Positions 52,402-62,266 are shown, numbered from the stretch's first letter. The stretch is 64,000 nt of DNA from Fibrobacter sp. UWR3 (GCF_900143055.1 NZ_FRCW01000011.1:48927-112926), one strand, 5' to 3'. Translations and numbers: made by a program. Notes: generated by a model from the sequence alone, not told the origin.

Positions 52402-53868
52402 ATGGATTCCTTCGTCGATATCTTTAAGGTCTTTGTACACGAGTTTATCACGCTGTTTTCCGAGATGGCGCCGTTCCTGCTGCTCGGTTTCTTGCTTGCG
52501 GGCATTTTGCACGTGTGGGTGCCGAACCATCTGTACGTGCCCAAGATTTCCAAGTCGAATTTCAAGTCGGTTCTGTGGGCGGCCCTGTTCGGTGTGCCGC
52601 TCCCGATTTGCAGCTGCGGCGTGATTCCCACGTCGATTGCACTCCGGAAGGAGGGGGCGAGCAAGGGGGCGAGCGTGAGCTTCCTCATTTCGACGCCTGC
52701 GACGGGTGTGGATTCTATCCTCGCGACGTATTCGCTGCTCGGGCTCCCGTTTGCGATTTTGCGCCCGATAGCGGCGTTTACGACGGCGCTTTTCGGTGGC
52801 GTGCTCACGAATTTCGTTTCTCGCGGGGAAGAAGGTGCGGTGCTTGGTGAGGCTCACCCCGAAACCATCGACTTTGACGACTGCGATACCGATCATCACT
52901 GCGGTTGCGGCCACTGCGAGGAGGACGATGACCACGACCATCACGATCATTGCGGGTGCGGCGAACATGGCTGCGGTTGTGAATCGCGCGATGTGCACCG
53001 CATGTCTTTCGGCCAGAAGGTTGTGGAAACTTTCCGCTACGGGCTCGTGAACATGGTGGGCGACGTGAGCAAGTGGCTGCTCATAGGCCTCTTGCTGGGA
53101 GCCTTGATTTCGGCGTTTGTCCCGAACGAGCTCTTCCTTGCCCTGCGTGAATATCCGCTGCTCTGTATGCTTGCCGTGCTCATGCTCGCGATGCCGATGT
53201 ACACGTGTGCGACGGGGTCCATTCCGCTTGCGCTTGCGCTCGTGGCGAAGGGCATTACGCCGGGTGCGGCCCTTGTGCTGCTGATGGCAGGGCCTGCGAC
53301 GAGTATCGCCTCGATGCTTGTGGTGGGGAAGGCGTTTGGCAAGCGTACCTTGATTGCGTACCTGACCTCCATTGCGCTGGGCGCGCTGTTCTTTGGCTAC
53401 ATTGTGGATACGCTCTTCATGGACACGTTCCTTGCGGCGATGCTCCCGCATGGCTCTGCGGAATGTCACGGGCATGGTGCGCTTGGCGTGTTTGACTATG
53501 TATGTGCGGGCTTGCTCGCAGCATTCATGATTTACGCGAAGTTCGGGCACAAGGGCTGCGGCTGTGGGCACGAACATGGTGGACATTGCGGGTGCGGCCA
53601 TGACCACGAAGGAAACTGCTGCCACGAGCACGAAGAGGAATGCGATGAATGCGTTCACGTGACTTACCGCGTGAACGGCATGAGCTGCAGCCACTGCAAG
53701 GCGTGTGTCGAGAAGGCGGTTCGCGTGCTGGACGGCGTGGAATTTGCCGAGGCCGATGTCTCGAAGAAGGAACTTCGCGTGGAATGGCACGACGTACACG
53801 ATATCGATGAAGGTGCGCTCAGGAAGGCAGTGGAAGAAGCCGGCTTCGAGTTTGGCGGGAAGGTTTGA
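52402..53868 (+). CDS. SO_0444-type Cu/Zn efflux permease with HMA domain
   Basis: A 488-residue inner-membrane permease of the DUF318/YraQ group. Two blocks of four or five helices (1-150 and 205-390) each contain the family motif (PLPICSCGVIPTSIALRK; PMYTCATGSIPLALAL). A cytosolic-type His/Cys/Asp-rich loop (about 155-200, HHCGCGHCEEDDDHDHHDHCGCG) and a second one (about 385-415) flank the second block, and a heavy-metal-associated domain (about 418-488) with GMSCSHCKACV ends the protein. These Cys and His clusters would collect Cu or Zn for export. The gene follows the ArsR repressor by 2 nt. Confidence 0.9.
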   Translation: MDSFVDIFKVFVHEFITLFSEMAPFLLLGFLLAGILHVWVPNHLYVPKISKSNFKSVLWAALFGVPLPICSCGVIPTSIALRKEGASKGASVSFLISTPATGVDSILATYSLLGLPFAILRPIAAFTTALFGGVLTNFVSRGEEGAVLGEAHPETIDFDDCDTDHHCGCGHCEEDDDHDHHDHCGCGEHGCGCESRDVHRMSFGQKVVETFRYGLVNMVGDVSKWLLIGLLLGALISAFVPNELFLALREYPLLCMLAVLMLAMPMYTCATGSIPLALALVAKGITPGAALVLLMAGPATSIASMLVVGKAFGKRTLIAYLTSIALGALFFGYIVDTLFMDTFLAAMLPHGSAECHGHGALGVFDYVCAGLLAAFMIYAKFGHKGCGCGHEHGGHCGCGHDHEGNCCHEHEEECDECVHVTYRVNGMSCSHCKACVEKAVRVLDGVEFAEADVSKKELRVEWHDVHDIDEGALRKAVEEAGFEFGGKV

Positions 53869-53876
53869 AGAAAAGA

Positions 53877-53903
53877 TGCCCGGCCAAGCCGGGCATGACG
53901 AGA
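53877..53903. repeat. palindromic repeat, CCGGCTTGGCCGG family
   Basis: GATGCCCGGC-CAA-GCCGGGCATGAC, the same family as the copies at 6203 and 37960. It lies between convergent genes and may also act as a transcript end. Confidence 0.7.
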
Positions 53904-53931
53904 ACCTATTTCGCGCGGAGTGACGCTTGTA

Positions 53932-54651
53932 TTATTTCGCGCGGCTGGCGAAAATCTCGAAGTCTTCGGGAGTGGTGAGCTTGTCGTTCGCGGCGTTGCC
54001 CTTCACGATATAGACGCTCTCGCCGAAGTATTCGAGGATGCTCGCCTCGTCGGTGGGCGTGAAGTTCAGGGGCTCTGCGGCAATGCGCGCGTAGAGCTTT
54101 TTCAGTAGCGCGATGGAGGCGGCCTGCGGGGTCTGTGCCATCCAGACGGTATTGCGGTCGATGGTGGATTCGACGCGCCCGTCCTTCGCAATCTTGATGG
54201 TATCGACGGCGGGCTTTGCCACAAGGCAGCTGCCCTTGGTTAGAAGCGTTTCGCACACGTCGCGGATGATTTCCCTGCTCACGAAGGGGCGTGCCACGTC
54301 ATGGACCAGAACGAATTCCGCATTGCTCGTAAGTGCGTTCACGCCGTTCTCTACGGACTGCCAGCGCTCCGCACCGCCGACGACAATCTTCATTTTGCAG
54401 GCAATAAGTTCGCCGAGCTTGCCGGAGTGTTCGCTGTTGAAAATTTCCTTTTCGAAATGATCCTTCCAGTCGGCGGGTACGGCCATCACGACTTCGGCGA
54501 TTTCTTCCATCTCGAGGAATGTCTCGAGACAGTAGCGGTAGACCGGCTTGCCGCCCAGGAGCATCAGCTGCTTGGGAATGTTGCCGCCCATGCGTTTGCC
54601 AAGGCCCCCTGCGGGGAGCACTGCCGCGAATCTGCCTTTCAAGTTCTGCAT
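53932..54651 (-). CDS. ispD: 2-C-methyl-D-erythritol 4-phosphate cytidylyltransferase
   Basis: A 239-residue cytosolic enzyme of the MEP isoprenoid pathway that joins CTP and methylerythritol phosphate. The nucleotide loop is AVLPAGGLGKRMGGNIPKQ, and HDVARPFV, DTIK, RNTVWMAQTPQAA and TDEASILEYFG are family blocks. ATG 54651 is used; the longer frame to 54699 is translated from the palindromic repeat upstream and is not expected. A TATCTTT box lies 13 nt before the ATG, so the message is predicted to be leaderless. Confidence 0.95.
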   Translation of the reverse strand: MQNLKGRFAAVLPAGGLGKRMGGNIPKQLMLLGGKPVYRYCLETFLEMEEIAEVVMAVPADWKDHFEKEIFNSEHSGKLGELIACKMKIVVGGAERWQSVENGVNALTSNAEFVLVHDVARPFVSREIIRDVCETLLTKGSCLVAKPAVDTIKIAKDGRVESTIDRNTVWMAQTPQAASIALLKKLYARIAAEPLNFTPTDEASILEYFGESVYIVKGNAANDKLTTPEDFEIFASRAK

Positions 54652-54657
54652 GGTGGT

Positions 54658-54664
54658 AAAGATA
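54658..54664 (-). promoter_or_regulatory. -10-like box of ispD, leaderless
   Basis: On the minus strand TATCTTTACC starts 13 nt before ATG 54651 with no ribosome site. Confidence 0.45.
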
Positions 54665-54670
54665 TAAAAA

Positions 54671-54738
54671 AGAGACCCCCGCCTACGCGGGGGTGACAAT
54701 GAACGTGTTAATGATGGCGCTGCACTCAGGATGACAGC
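54671..54738. repeat. palindromic repeats between ispD and helicase genes
   Basis: GACCCCCGC-CTAC-GCGGGGGTGAC (54675-54698) is a common REP-like variant; CAGGATGACAGCATCCTAC follows near 54728. Confidence 0.6.
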
Positions 54739-54741
54739 ATC

Positions 54742-57360
54742 CTACGCTTCGCCGATGCGTAGCATTTTCAGGAGCGGGATTCCGGCTTCGCGGCTGTCGG
54801 CGAGGTTTATCTCGAAATCGATGCTCCAGTCGTTGAATTCTTCCTCGTCCTGCAGCATCTGCTGTATGTGCATCACGTCGCCTTCGTAGCTGACGATGGT
54901 GTGGGCGAGTGCGCGACCTTCCACATCGAGGCGGAACTTGTGATGCTCTGCCGTGTAGGCGGCCATAATCTCGGTAAGCGTGTTTTCGGTCCACGGCTTG
55001 CCTTCGCCGTCCACGAGCATCTGGCCCTCTTCCAGGTCGTCTGCGAGGCTGTCGAGAACTGCGGCAAAGTCCTGCTTCGCGAGGTTGCCCATGATCTGGA
55101 AGATGCGCTGGCGCACCATGCCGAGGAATCGTTTCTTGTCGTAGGTGATGTCGGCGGCGGCCTTGTCCGCTCCGAACGCCTTTTCTGCCTCGTCTTCTGC
55201 CGTGCCCGATTCCAGTCGCTTCTGGTAGTCCTCGGGGTGGGCCATCTTTTCCCATTCCTCCAGCAGGCTCGAGTCGGTGCGGCGTATCATGTCGCCGAGG
55301 TAGTCTTCCATCTCGTGGAGTTCGTCATTCTTGTAGCCGTCGGGCACCGTCTGGCTCAAAACCTTATATACATAGTTGAGGTGCCGGAGCAAAATCGCTT
55401 CCATGCGCTGCAGGCCGTACTGCTTCACGTAGCCGCTGAAGGTGCTGAAGTTCTCGAACATCTCGCGCACGATGCTCTTGGGTTCCACGTTCACGTCGAC
55501 CCACGGGTGCTGTTCCGCAAACTCGTTGTACGTGCCGTAGATAAACTCGCGGAGCGGCTTGGGGTACTCGACCTTCTCGATTTCTTCCATGCGCTGGTTG
55601 TATTCCATGCCCTGCGCCTTGAGTTCGTCGAGCCTTGCCGTGCGGGCCTTGTTCTGCTGGATGCGCAGAATCGCCTCCGGGTTCTCTACGATGCTTTCGC
55701 ACAACGTAATTACGTCGAGTGCGTATTCCGGGCTTTCGCTGTCCAGTTTCGGGAGCGTATCTACCAGGTAGAGCGAGAGCGGCTGGTTCATCGCGAAGTC
55801 GTCCTGCAGGTCCATGTTCACGCGCAGGTGGCTGTAGCCTTCGGCTACGGGCTTCACGAACTCCACGATGTTCTTTTCCACCAGGCTTCGGAAAAGCTGG
55901 AAGGAGCGGTGCTGTAACTGCTTCTTGCTCGCTGCACTCTCGTGGCAGTCCTTGATGAGCGTGCGCATCGCCTTGCAGCCGTCGGTCTCGCGGCTCAGAA
56001 TGTTCAGGAGCATCCCGTGATCTACTCGGAAGCTCGAGGTGAGTGGTTCGGGCTGCGCATCAATCAGGCGTCTGTATGTGCTCTCATCAAAGGGGACGTA
56101 GCCGTGCTCGGGCGGTTTGCGCTTCTGGAACTTCTTCCCTGTCTGGCGGCTCTTCGCCTCGAGTTTCAGGTTCTCGATTACGTGCTCGGGAGCCTGCGCC
56201 ACCACGTATCCGATGTTGTCGAATCCCTTGCGCCCTGCGCGGCCCGCAATCTGGTGGAAGTCGCGCGCGGTTAATATCGCGGTCTTGTCGCCGCTGTACT
56301 TGCAGAGCTGCGTGAAGAGTACCGTGCGGATGGGGACGTTCACGCCCACGCCGAGCGTGTCGGTACCGCAGATGACTTTCAGTAAGCCTTGCTGTGCGAG
56401 CTTTTCGCAGAGGATGCGGTACTTGGGCAAAAGACCTGCGTGGTGCAGGCCAATCCCTTGCTTGAGCCAGCGCTTGACATCGGGGCCGTACGGGCTAGAG
56501 AACCGCACTTCCTTGATGGCTTCGTTTATCTTGACCTTCTCTTCCTTGGTGCAGAGGTCGAGACTCATGAAGTTCTGCGCGTTGCTTGCCGCAGCCGCCT
56601 GAGTAAAGTGAACTACATATACGGGCGCCTTGCCCTCGTTCACGAGCTTCTGCACTTCGGTCGAAATTTCGGTGGTGCTGTAGCTGAAATCGAGCGGGAC
56701 GGGCCTCTGCGAGGAACGGACGGTGACCGACTGCCTGCCGGTATGCTTCGTCATCTCGCATTCAAAAAATTCAGTTGCGCCGACGGTCGCGCTCATCAGG
56801 AGGAATCGAGATTGCGGGAGCGTCAAGAGCGGTATTTGCCAGGCGACTCCGCGTTCGCGGTCGGAATAGTAGTGGAATTCGTCCATCACTATATCGGTAA
56901 TCGTGAGTTTCTCGCCTTCGCAGAGCGCCATGTTGCTTAAAATTTCTGCGGTGCAGCACAGGATGGGGGCGTCGCGGTTCACGGTCGCATCACCGGTAGA
57001 AAGCCCCACGTTCTCGGGCCCGAATTCCTTGCAGAGTGCCATCCACTTCTCGTTCACGAGCGCCTTGATGGGGCAGGTGTACACGCTCTTGCGGCCATGC
57101 GCGATGCTGTCGAAATGGAGCGCGAGTGCGACCATCGACTTGCCCGAACCTGTGGGCGTGTTCAGGATAACGTTCTTTCCGTCCAGAAGTTCGAGGATGG
57201 CCTCTTCCTGCGCGGGGTAGAGCGTTGTCCCGCTGGACTGCGCCCATTCCATGAATGCTTCCAGGATGTCCTCGGAAGCGGGCGCAGAGAGGCCTCCTGC
57301 CGGGTTTGCGGTGAATCTTGCAATGAAATCCTTGAGTGTGGCCTTGTTTTGCTCTGCCAT
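54742..57360 (-). CDS. DEAD/DEAH helicase of the DUF3516 type (Ski2-like)
   Basis: An 872-residue superfamily 2 helicase. The core has [10 protein letters not shown] (Q-like), [33 protein letters not shown] in place of DEAD (DEFH), LLMSATVG, and the second domain with [10 protein letters not shown] and [10 protein letters not shown]. After the core a long C-terminal region (from about 450) with [12 protein letters not shown] and repeated charged helices matches the DUF3516 group, known mostly from Actinobacteria and related to Ski2/Mtr4 RNA helicases. A role in RNA processing or decay is likely. The start ATG 57360 gives the family's N-terminus; the open frame continues to 58335 only as antisense of rmlA. 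TATCTTTG lies 14 nt upstream. Confidence 0.85.
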   Translation of the reverse strand: MAEQNKATLKDFIARFTANPAGGLSAPASEDILEAFMEWAQSSGTTLYPAQEEAILELLDGKNVILNTPTGSGKSMVALALHFDSIAHGRKSVYTCPIKALVNEKWMALCKEFGPENVGLSTGDATVNRDAPILCCTAEILSNMALCEGEKLTITDIVMDEFHYYSDRERGVAWQIPLLTLPQSRFLLMSATVGATEFFECEMTKHTGRQSVTVRSSQRPVPLDFSYSTTEISTEVQKLVNEGKAPVYVVHFTQAAAASNAQNFMSLDLCTKEEKVKINEAIKEVRFSSPYGPDVKRWLKQGIGLHHAGLLPKYRILCEKLAQQGLLKVICGTDTLGVGVNVPIRTVLFTQLCKYSGDKTAILTARDFHQIAGRAGRKGFDNIGYVVAQAPEHVIENLKLEAKSRQTGKKFQKRKPPEHGYVPFDESTYRRLIDAQPEPLTSSFRVDHGMLLNILSRETDGCKAMRTLIKDCHESAASKKQLQHRSFQLFRSLVEKNIVEFVKPVAEGYSHLRVNMDLQDDFAMNQPLSLYLVDTLPKLDSESPEYALDVITLCESIVENPEAILRIQQNKARTARLDELKAQGMEYNQRMEEIEKVEYPKPLREFIYGTYNEFAEQHPWVDVNVEPKSIVREMFENFSTFSGYVKQYGLQRMEAILLRHLNYVYKVLSQTVPDGYKNDELHEMEDYLGDMIRRTDSSLLEEWEKMAHPEDYQKRLESGTAEDEAEKAFGADKAAADITYDKKRFLGMVRQRIFQIMGNLAKQDFAAVLDSLADDLEEGQMLVDGEGKPWTENTLTEIMAAYTAEHHKFRLDVEGRALAHTIVSYEGDVMHIQQMLQDEEEFNDWSIDFEINLADSREAGIPLLKMLRIGEA

Positions 57361-57438
57361 AATGCGCAAAGATAGTTCTTTTGTCCCGACTGTAATTTTA
57401 AGATTTCTATTATTTTGAAAAAATAAAAGGAACCTAGC

Positions 57439-58326
57439 ATGAAAGGAATCGTTCTCGCCGGGGGCTCCGGCACAAGGCTCTACCCGCTGACCATGGTCAC
57501 CAGCAAGCAGCTCTTGCCGGTCTACGACAAGCCCATGATCTACTACCCCCTTTCGACCTTGATGCTCGCGGGCATCCGCGAAATCCTCATCATCTCGACG
57601 CCGACGGACTTGCCGAACTTTGAACGCCTTCTGGGCGACGGTTCCGCGATGGGCCTCAAGCTCAGTTACAAGGTGCAGCCGAGCCCTGATGGCCTGGCAC
57701 AGGCGTTTATCCTGGGCGAGGAATTTATCGGTAACGACTGCTGCGCGATGGTGCTGGGCGACAACATCTTCTACGGCAACGGCTTCAGCCCGCTTTTGAA
57801 GGCCGCGGTGAAGAACGCCGAGGAGAACGGCCGCGCGAGCGTGTTCGGTTATTACGTGGAAGACCCGGAACGTTTTGGCGTGGTGGAATTCGACGACAAC
57901 GGCAAGGTGATTTCTGTGGAAGAGAAGCCGAAGGAACCCAAGAGCAACTACGCGATTACGGGTCTCTACTTCTACGACAACCGCGTGAGCGGATTTGCGA
58001 AGGCCCAGAAGCCGAGCGCCCGCGGGGAACTCGAGATTACCGACTTGAACAAGACGTACCTCGACAGGGGAGAACTTGACGTGAAACTCCTGGGCCGTGG
58101 CTTTGCCTGGCTCGATACCGGCACGATGGACAGCCTGATTGAAGCGGGCGAGTTCGTGAAGATGATCGAGAACCGCCAGGGCATCCAGATTTCCGCAGTG
58201 GAAGAGATTGCCTACGTGAACGGCTGGATCAGCAAAGAAAAACTGCTCGAGTCTGCCGCCAAGTACGGGAAATCCCCCTACGGTCAGCACCTGCGCAAGG
58301 TCGCCGAAGGGAAAATTAGGTATTAG
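57439..58326 (+). CDS. rmlA: glucose-1-phosphate thymidylyltransferase
   Basis: A 295-residue enzyme that makes dTDP-glucose, the first step toward dTDP-rhamnose and related cell-surface sugars. The nucleotide loop [49 protein letters not shown] and [20 protein letters not shown] are canonical. AAAGGAACC precedes the ATG. The rest of the pathway (rmlBCD) is not adjacent; the next gene, 10 nt downstream, is a flavodoxin-like lipoprotein. Confidence 0.97.
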   Translation: MKGIVLAGGSGTRLYPLTMVTSKQLLPVYDKPMIYYPLSTLMLAGIREILIISTPTDLPNFERLLGDGSAMGLKLSYKVQPSPDGLAQAFILGEEFIGNDCCAMVLGDNIFYGNGFSPLLKAAVKNAEENGRASVFGYYVEDPERFGVVEFDDNGKVISVEEKPKEPKSNYAITGLYFYDNRVSGFAKAQKPSARGELEITDLNKTYLDRGELDVKLLGRGFAWLDTGTMDSLIEAGEFVKMIENRQGIQISAVEEIAYVNGWISKEKLLESAAKYGKSPYGQHLRKVAEGKIRY

Positions 58327-58336
58327 GAGTAGCAAT

Positions 58337-59227
58337 ATGAAAAAGAAATTTGGCTTGATTCTTGTTGCGGTTGCGATGTGCGCGTTTACCGCCTGCAGCC
58401 AGGAAAGCGCTCAGTCCAAGACGGGCGAGAAGGGCGCGCAGCCCGAGGCGGCGGCCCCGCAGGCATCTTCGAAATCGCTTGTCGTTTATTACTCGCAGAC
58501 GGGTGCCACCAAGAAACTCGCGGAAATTTTCCAGAAGGCAAAGAACGCGGACGTGTTCGAGATTGCGACGGTGACGCCGTACCCCTCGACATACGACAGC
58601 ACGATAGCCGCAGTGGGCGCCCAGCGTGAAAGCAAACAGTGGCCCGCACTCGTGAACGCAAAGGCCGACCTTGCGAAATACGATACGGTGTATCTCGGAT
58701 ACCCGATCATGTTCGGGAGTTTCGCCCCGCCGGTCTATACCTTCCTCGACTCGAACGACCTTTCGGGCAAGGTGGTGGTGCCGTTCTGTACCTACGGGAG
58801 CGGCGGCCGCAAGGCATCTGCCGCAGAACTCAAGACGCTCGAGCCGAACGCGAACGTGACGCTTGCCTACGGGATTTCGAACAAGCGAATAACCGCGGAA
58901 AACGGTGCGGAAGTTGCTGCTAAGGAAGTCGAAGGTTTCTTCGCGGACCTTGCTACCGGCAAGACGGACGAGATGCTCATGGGCGGCTTTACCGACCAGA
59001 GGGCGCTTACTGCGGAAGATTCTGCGGTGTTTGCCGTCGCGACGAAGGATTACGCCTACTTGAAACTTGCTCCGTTGAGCGTTGCCACGCAGGTCGTCGC
59101 GGGTACGAACTACCTGTTCGTGTGCACGACAAGCGGGTTCAACCGCCCGCCGACCGAGACGATGGTGAAAATATTCAAGCCGCTCCCGGGCCGTGGCGAA
59201 CCTGAACTCATCGTCATGGAAAAGTAG
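58337..59227 (+). CDS. flavodoxin-like lipoprotein with C-terminal cystatin-like domain
   Basis: A 296-residue lipoprotein (lipobox FTAC, Cys at about 17). After a short linker the flavodoxin domain (about 48-205) starts [16 protein letters not shown], the FMN-phosphate loop being SQTGATKK, and contains [20 protein letters not shown] and [10 protein letters not shown]. The C-terminal part (about 215-296) has [13 protein letters not shown] and [11 protein letters not shown], resembling cystatin-fold domains with a QVVAG motif. An FMN protein outside the cytosol suggests electron transfer at the envelope; partner unknown. Ribosome site GGAG; same transcript as rmlA is likely. Confidence 0.8.
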   Translation: MKKKFGLILVAVAMCAFTACSQESAQSKTGEKGAQPEAAAPQASSKSLVVYYSQTGATKKLAEIFQKAKNADVFEIATVTPYPSTYDSTIAAVGAQRESKQWPALVNAKADLAKYDTVYLGYPIMFGSFAPPVYTFLDSNDLSGKVVVPFCTYGSGGRKASAAELKTLEPNANVTLAYGISNKRITAENGAEVAAKEVEGFFADLATGKTDEMLMGGFTDQRALTAEDSAVFAVATKDYAYLKLAPLSVATQVVAGTNYLFVCTTSGFNRPPTETMVKIFKPLPGRGEPELIVMEK

Positions 59228-59263
59228 CCGACGCTATCGCTTGACGTAACTAAAAAAAATTAA

Positions 59264-59297
59264 GAACTAGGATTTAGATTCCTAGCTCTTTTTTTTT
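59264..59297 (+). terminator. rho-independent terminator after flavodoxin gene
   Basis: AGAACTAGGA / TCCTAGCTCT with a TTTAGAT loop and a T-run of nine. Confidence 0.85.
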
Positions 59298-59299
59298 AA

Positions 59300-59474
59300 T
59301 AAATTAGGTCGAAACAAGAAACGAGCAGAGTGAGGTCCTTACCTAAGTTTTGTTACGGAAACAAGTTTCCGACAAAACTTGGTAACGACATCCTTCGACG
59401 AACGGTTGGACAAGCCAACCTCCAGCGCTGAAGCGCAGAGTCTCAGTAGCCGCAGGACCGAAACTATGCGAAGT
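59300..59474. repeat. array of short hairpins before the XPB gene end
   Basis: Palindromes include a nested hairpin AAGTTTTGT/ACAAAACTT around CGGAAAC/GTTTCCG (59345-59382), GGTTGG/CCAACC (59404-59421), AGCGC-TGAA-GCGC (59425-59439) and GAGGTCCTTA with its partner GCAGGACC (59333, 59453). It lies between convergent genes, like the array at 38690. No coding signal. Confidence 0.6.
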
Positions 59475-61259
59475 TTATTGCGAGACCCGCGCAGCTAGTT
59501 CTTCGGGCGTGCGCGCAAGAATATCCCAGTCGCCGCGCTTGATTATCTTGTATGCATAACCCTGTTCGGTGAGGAACAGTTGGCGGTTCATGGCGAATTC
59601 CTGTTCCTTGGAATCCTGCGTTACGATGCTGTAGAAGTGCGCCGCACCGCCGTCGCTCTTGGGGCGCAACACGCGGCCCAGTCGCTGGGCTTCTTCCTGG
59701 CGGCTTCCGAACGTTCCCGAAACCTGGATGAGCACGTTCGCGTCGGGCAGGTCGATGGCGAAGTTGCCGACCTTTGAGACCATCAGGTTCTTCTGGCTAC
59801 CGTCGCGGAAGGCGGCGTACAGGCGTTCGCGTTCCTTGTTCGGAGTCTTGCCTGTGATGAGCGGGATCTGCAGGTCTTCGGAGAGGGCCTCGAGCTGGTC
59901 GATGTACTGGCCGATAATCAGCACGCGGTCGTCGGGCTTGTCGAAATGCTTGAGCAGGCGCTCCACGATGTCCGTCTTTTCGGGGTTCGTCGAGGCGAGC
60001 GTAATCTTCTCGCGGATGGGCGCGAGGGCGTATTTCATCTTGAGTTCCGCTTCCATCGGGATACGAATCTCGTTACAGTCGGCAGTGGCAATCCAGCCCT
60101 GCGCTTCCAGGATGCGCCACGGGATGTCGTACTTCTTGGGGCCGATAAGGCTGAAGACCTCCGTTTCCTTGTGGTCTTCGCGCACGAGCGTCGCTGTAAG
60201 GCCAAGACGGCGGGTCGCCTGCATTTCGGTACTCAGGCGGAACACCGGGGCGGGGAGCAGGTGCACCTCGTCGTAAATCATGAGGCCCCACTTCTGCTGG
60301 CTGAACAGCGGGAAGTTTGCGAGTTCCTTTTTCACTTCCTCGTCGCTCATTTCGAGTTCTTCGGTTGCGTTCGCGTTCTCGTCCTTCTTGACGCGCTTCC
60401 TCTGGGTCAGAATCTGGTAGGTCGCGACGGTTACCGGGCCGATTTCCTTGACTTCGCCGGAGTATTCCTTTACCATGTCTATGGTGAGGTCAGTCTTGTC
60501 GCAGATTTCGCGGATCCACTGGCGGCTTGCCGAAATGTTCGGTGTCAGGATGAGGGTTTTAGTTTGTACCAAAGCCATCGTGGCAAGGCCAATCACCGTC
60601 TTGCCCGAACCGCAAGGCAGCACGATTACGCCCGAACCGCCTTTCTCGGAACCGCTCGCATAGAAAATCTGTGCAGCTTCTTTCTGGTAGTCACGGAGGT
60701 TGAATTCCTTTCCGCCGAGGGTAGTCTTGCGCAGGTGGATGGGGAGCGGGTCGCCCACGGTGTAACCCGCGAGGTCCTCGACCGGGAATCCGGCGTTGGT
60801 GAGCGCCATCTTGATGTGGCCGCGGCGTTCGCCGTCCATAATGGCGTGCGTGTCGTCGATGAATTCCTTCACGTACTCGGCGACTTCGGGCAACTTGCAG
60901 ATTTCGACGAACATGATCTTGTCGTCGGATTCCATGATGAGGTTGCCGCAATCGTCCATCTTGAGGCGCAGCAGGCCGTAGCGGGCCATGTAGTCCTCGA
61001 TTTCGGTAATGACGCTTTGCGGGATGGGGTAGCGGCTCTGGCTTTCGAGGCGTTCCAGCACGTCGGGTGCGCGGAGTCCGGTCGCTGCGGCGTTCCAAAG
61101 GCTCAGGTGCGATATCTTGTATGTATGCAGGTGCTCGGGGCTCTTGACCAGTTCGGTGAAGGGAGCAATCGCGTCTCGTGCCGCTTCGTAGGAGGGGGAA
61201 TCGACCTCGACCATGATTTCGAGGTTGCTCTGAACAATAATGGCGCCATTCGGATTCAT
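59475..61259 (-). CDS. XPB/Rad25-type DNA helicase
   Basis: A 594-residue superfamily 2 DNA helicase of the XPB group, which opens DNA at damage. The N-terminal damage-recognition-like domain (about 1-180) precedes LRDYQKEAAQIF, LPCGSGKTVIG, YDEVHLLPA, the RED motif in TLVREDHKE and the second RecA domain with SKVGNFAIDLPDANVLIQVSG and QRLGRVLRPK. It belongs to the Actinobacteria/Spirochaete/Fibrobacter-type bacterial XPBs. A TATATTTG box lies 15 nt before ATG 61259 with no ribosome site. Confidence 0.92.
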   Translation of the reverse strand: MNPNGAIIVQSNLEIMVEVDSPSYEAARDAIAPFTELVKSPEHLHTYKISHLSLWNAAATGLRAPDVLERLESQSRYPIPQSVITEIEDYMARYGLLRLKMDDCGNLIMESDDKIMFVEICKLPEVAEYVKEFIDDTHAIMDGERRGHIKMALTNAGFPVEDLAGYTVGDPLPIHLRKTTLGGKEFNLRDYQKEAAQIFYASGSEKGGSGVIVLPCGSGKTVIGLATMALVQTKTLILTPNISASRQWIREICDKTDLTIDMVKEYSGEVKEIGPVTVATYQILTQRKRVKKDENANATEELEMSDEEVKKELANFPLFSQQKWGLMIYDEVHLLPAPVFRLSTEMQATRRLGLTATLVREDHKETEVFSLIGPKKYDIPWRILEAQGWIATADCNEIRIPMEAELKMKYALAPIREKITLASTNPEKTDIVERLLKHFDKPDDRVLIIGQYIDQLEALSEDLQIPLITGKTPNKERERLYAAFRDGSQKNLMVSKVGNFAIDLPDANVLIQVSGTFGSRQEEAQRLGRVLRPKSDGGAAHFYSIVTQDSKEQEFAMNRQLFLTEQGYAYKIIKRGDWDILARTPEELAARVSQ

Positions 61260-61266
61260 AGGGCGC

Positions 61267-61274
61267 CAAATATA
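61267..61274 (-). promoter_or_regulatory. -10-like box of XPB gene
   Basis: CTATATTTGG on the minus strand, 15 nt before ATG 61259, the best match in the window to the Bacteroidetes TAnnTTTG consensus. Confidence 0.5.
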
Positions 61275-61332
61275 GTAAAAAAAGCGTTTTTTGGTTAGGG
61301 GGCGACCCGCGCGCGGACCATCACGGATAAAA

Positions 61333-61363
61333 GAAAAACCCCGGTTCCTTGCGGGAATCGGGG
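61333..61363 (-). terminator. terminator of tRNA-Thr
   Basis: On the minus strand CCCCGATTCC / GGAACCGGGG is followed by five T. Confidence 0.85.
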
Positions 61364-61369
61364 CTTTCG

Positions 61370-61442
61370 AGCCACCCAGCAGATTTGAACTGCCGACCTG
61401 CTGATTACGAATCAGCTGCTCTACCAGCTGAGCTAGAGTGGC
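61370..61442 (-). tRNA. tRNA-Thr (CGT anticodon)
   Basis: A 73-nt cloverleaf on the minus strand: acceptor GCCACTC pairs with GGGTGGC (one G-T), D-arm AGCTCAGCTGGTAGAGC, anticodon loop TTCGTAA between GCTGA and TCAGC, and T-loop TTCAAAT. Reads ACG. CCA is not encoded. Confidence 0.95.
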
Positions 61443-61560
61443 ATAGCGGGGTCAAAAATAGCAAAAGGGCGTTTTTTTGTCAAGATGGGGGGCCTTCAGT
61501 TGGCAAAGTCGGCGAGTTTTTCTATGTTTGGCTTACGAAATTTCAAAATGGAAGTCGAAA

Positions 61561-62247
61561 ATGGCTAACGAATCTAACCAGAATAATTCTGAAATCAAGG
61601 AATTTTTTGTCCAGCACGGTACCAAGGTGCTCGTTGGGCTTGTCATTTTGCTCGTGGTTGTCGCGGGTATCGTCCAGTTCAGGGACAGCCGCAAGGCTGC
61701 CGCCATCGAACAGACCGAGCTCCTGGGCAAGGGGTACACCTACCTCTATGTGAACGACAAGGATAACGCCCTCGCCGAATTCGAGGCCCGTATCCAGGCC
61801 GGCGACGTGAAGGGACTCTCCCTTGCGAAGGCCGCTCTCTTTGCCGGCAACATCAAGTACGAGAAGGCCGACTACGACGGTGCTATCGCGCTGTTCCAGA
61901 AGTCCATCGACAATGCGGGCGATGTCGCGCTCGTGCGTTCGGCCGCCATCCACGGTCTGGCCGCCGCCAAGATGGAAAAGGGTGACCTTTCCGCTGCCGC
62001 AAAACTGCTCGAAGACTTCGTTAGCGAATTCGGCAAGCGTACGGGCGACAAGGAAGACCGTTTCCAGAAGGAAGAACCGCTCGACGAAACTCCGCTCGTT
62101 CCGGATGCCATGTGGAAGCTCGTTCTGCTCCACAACGAACTCGGCTCCAAGAACAAGGCGAAGAACGTTGCCGAACGTATCATCGAGGTCTACGGCGACA
62201 ATACGCAGTACGCCGACAAGGCCAAGAAGTTCCTCGCGAGCATCTAG
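61561..62247 (+). CDS. membrane-anchored TPR protein (YfgM/BamB-adjacent type)
   Basis: A 228-residue protein with a cytosolic N-terminus (MANESNQNNSEIKEFF), one membrane helix (about 20-40, VLVGLVILLVVVAGIVQF) and a helical TPR-like domain facing the periplasm (YTYLYVNDKDNALAEFEA, GNIKYEKADYDGAIALFQKSI, HGLAAAKMEKGDLSAAAKLLED). The plan matches YfgM, a Sec-associated chaperone-type protein. ATG 61561 is preceded by AAATGGAAG; the frame continues upstream to 61477 without a start signal. A TATGTTTGG box at 61523 could be its promoter. Confidence 0.82.
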   Translation: MANESNQNNSEIKEFFVQHGTKVLVGLVILLVVVAGIVQFRDSRKAAAIEQTELLGKGYTYLYVNDKDNALAEFEARIQAGDVKGLSLAKAALFAGNIKYEKADYDGAIALFQKSIDNAGDVALVRSAAIHGLAAAKMEKGDLSAAAKLLEDFVSEFGKRTGDKEDRFQKEEPLDETPLVPDAMWKLVLLHNELGSKNKAKNVAERIIEVYGDNTQYADKAKKFLASI

Positions 62248-62266
62248 GATTTAACGGATTCGCGGG

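Noticed and set aside
54652..54699. N-terminal extension of ispD (MSPPRRRGSLFYIF...)
   Set aside because: It is a translation of the palindromic repeat at 54675 and precedes the conserved start of the family.
57361..58335. N-terminal extension of the DUF3516 helicase to 1197 residues
   Set aside because: It is exactly antisense to rmlA and has no domain pattern; ATG 57360 gives the normal N-terminus and has a TATCTTTG box upstream.
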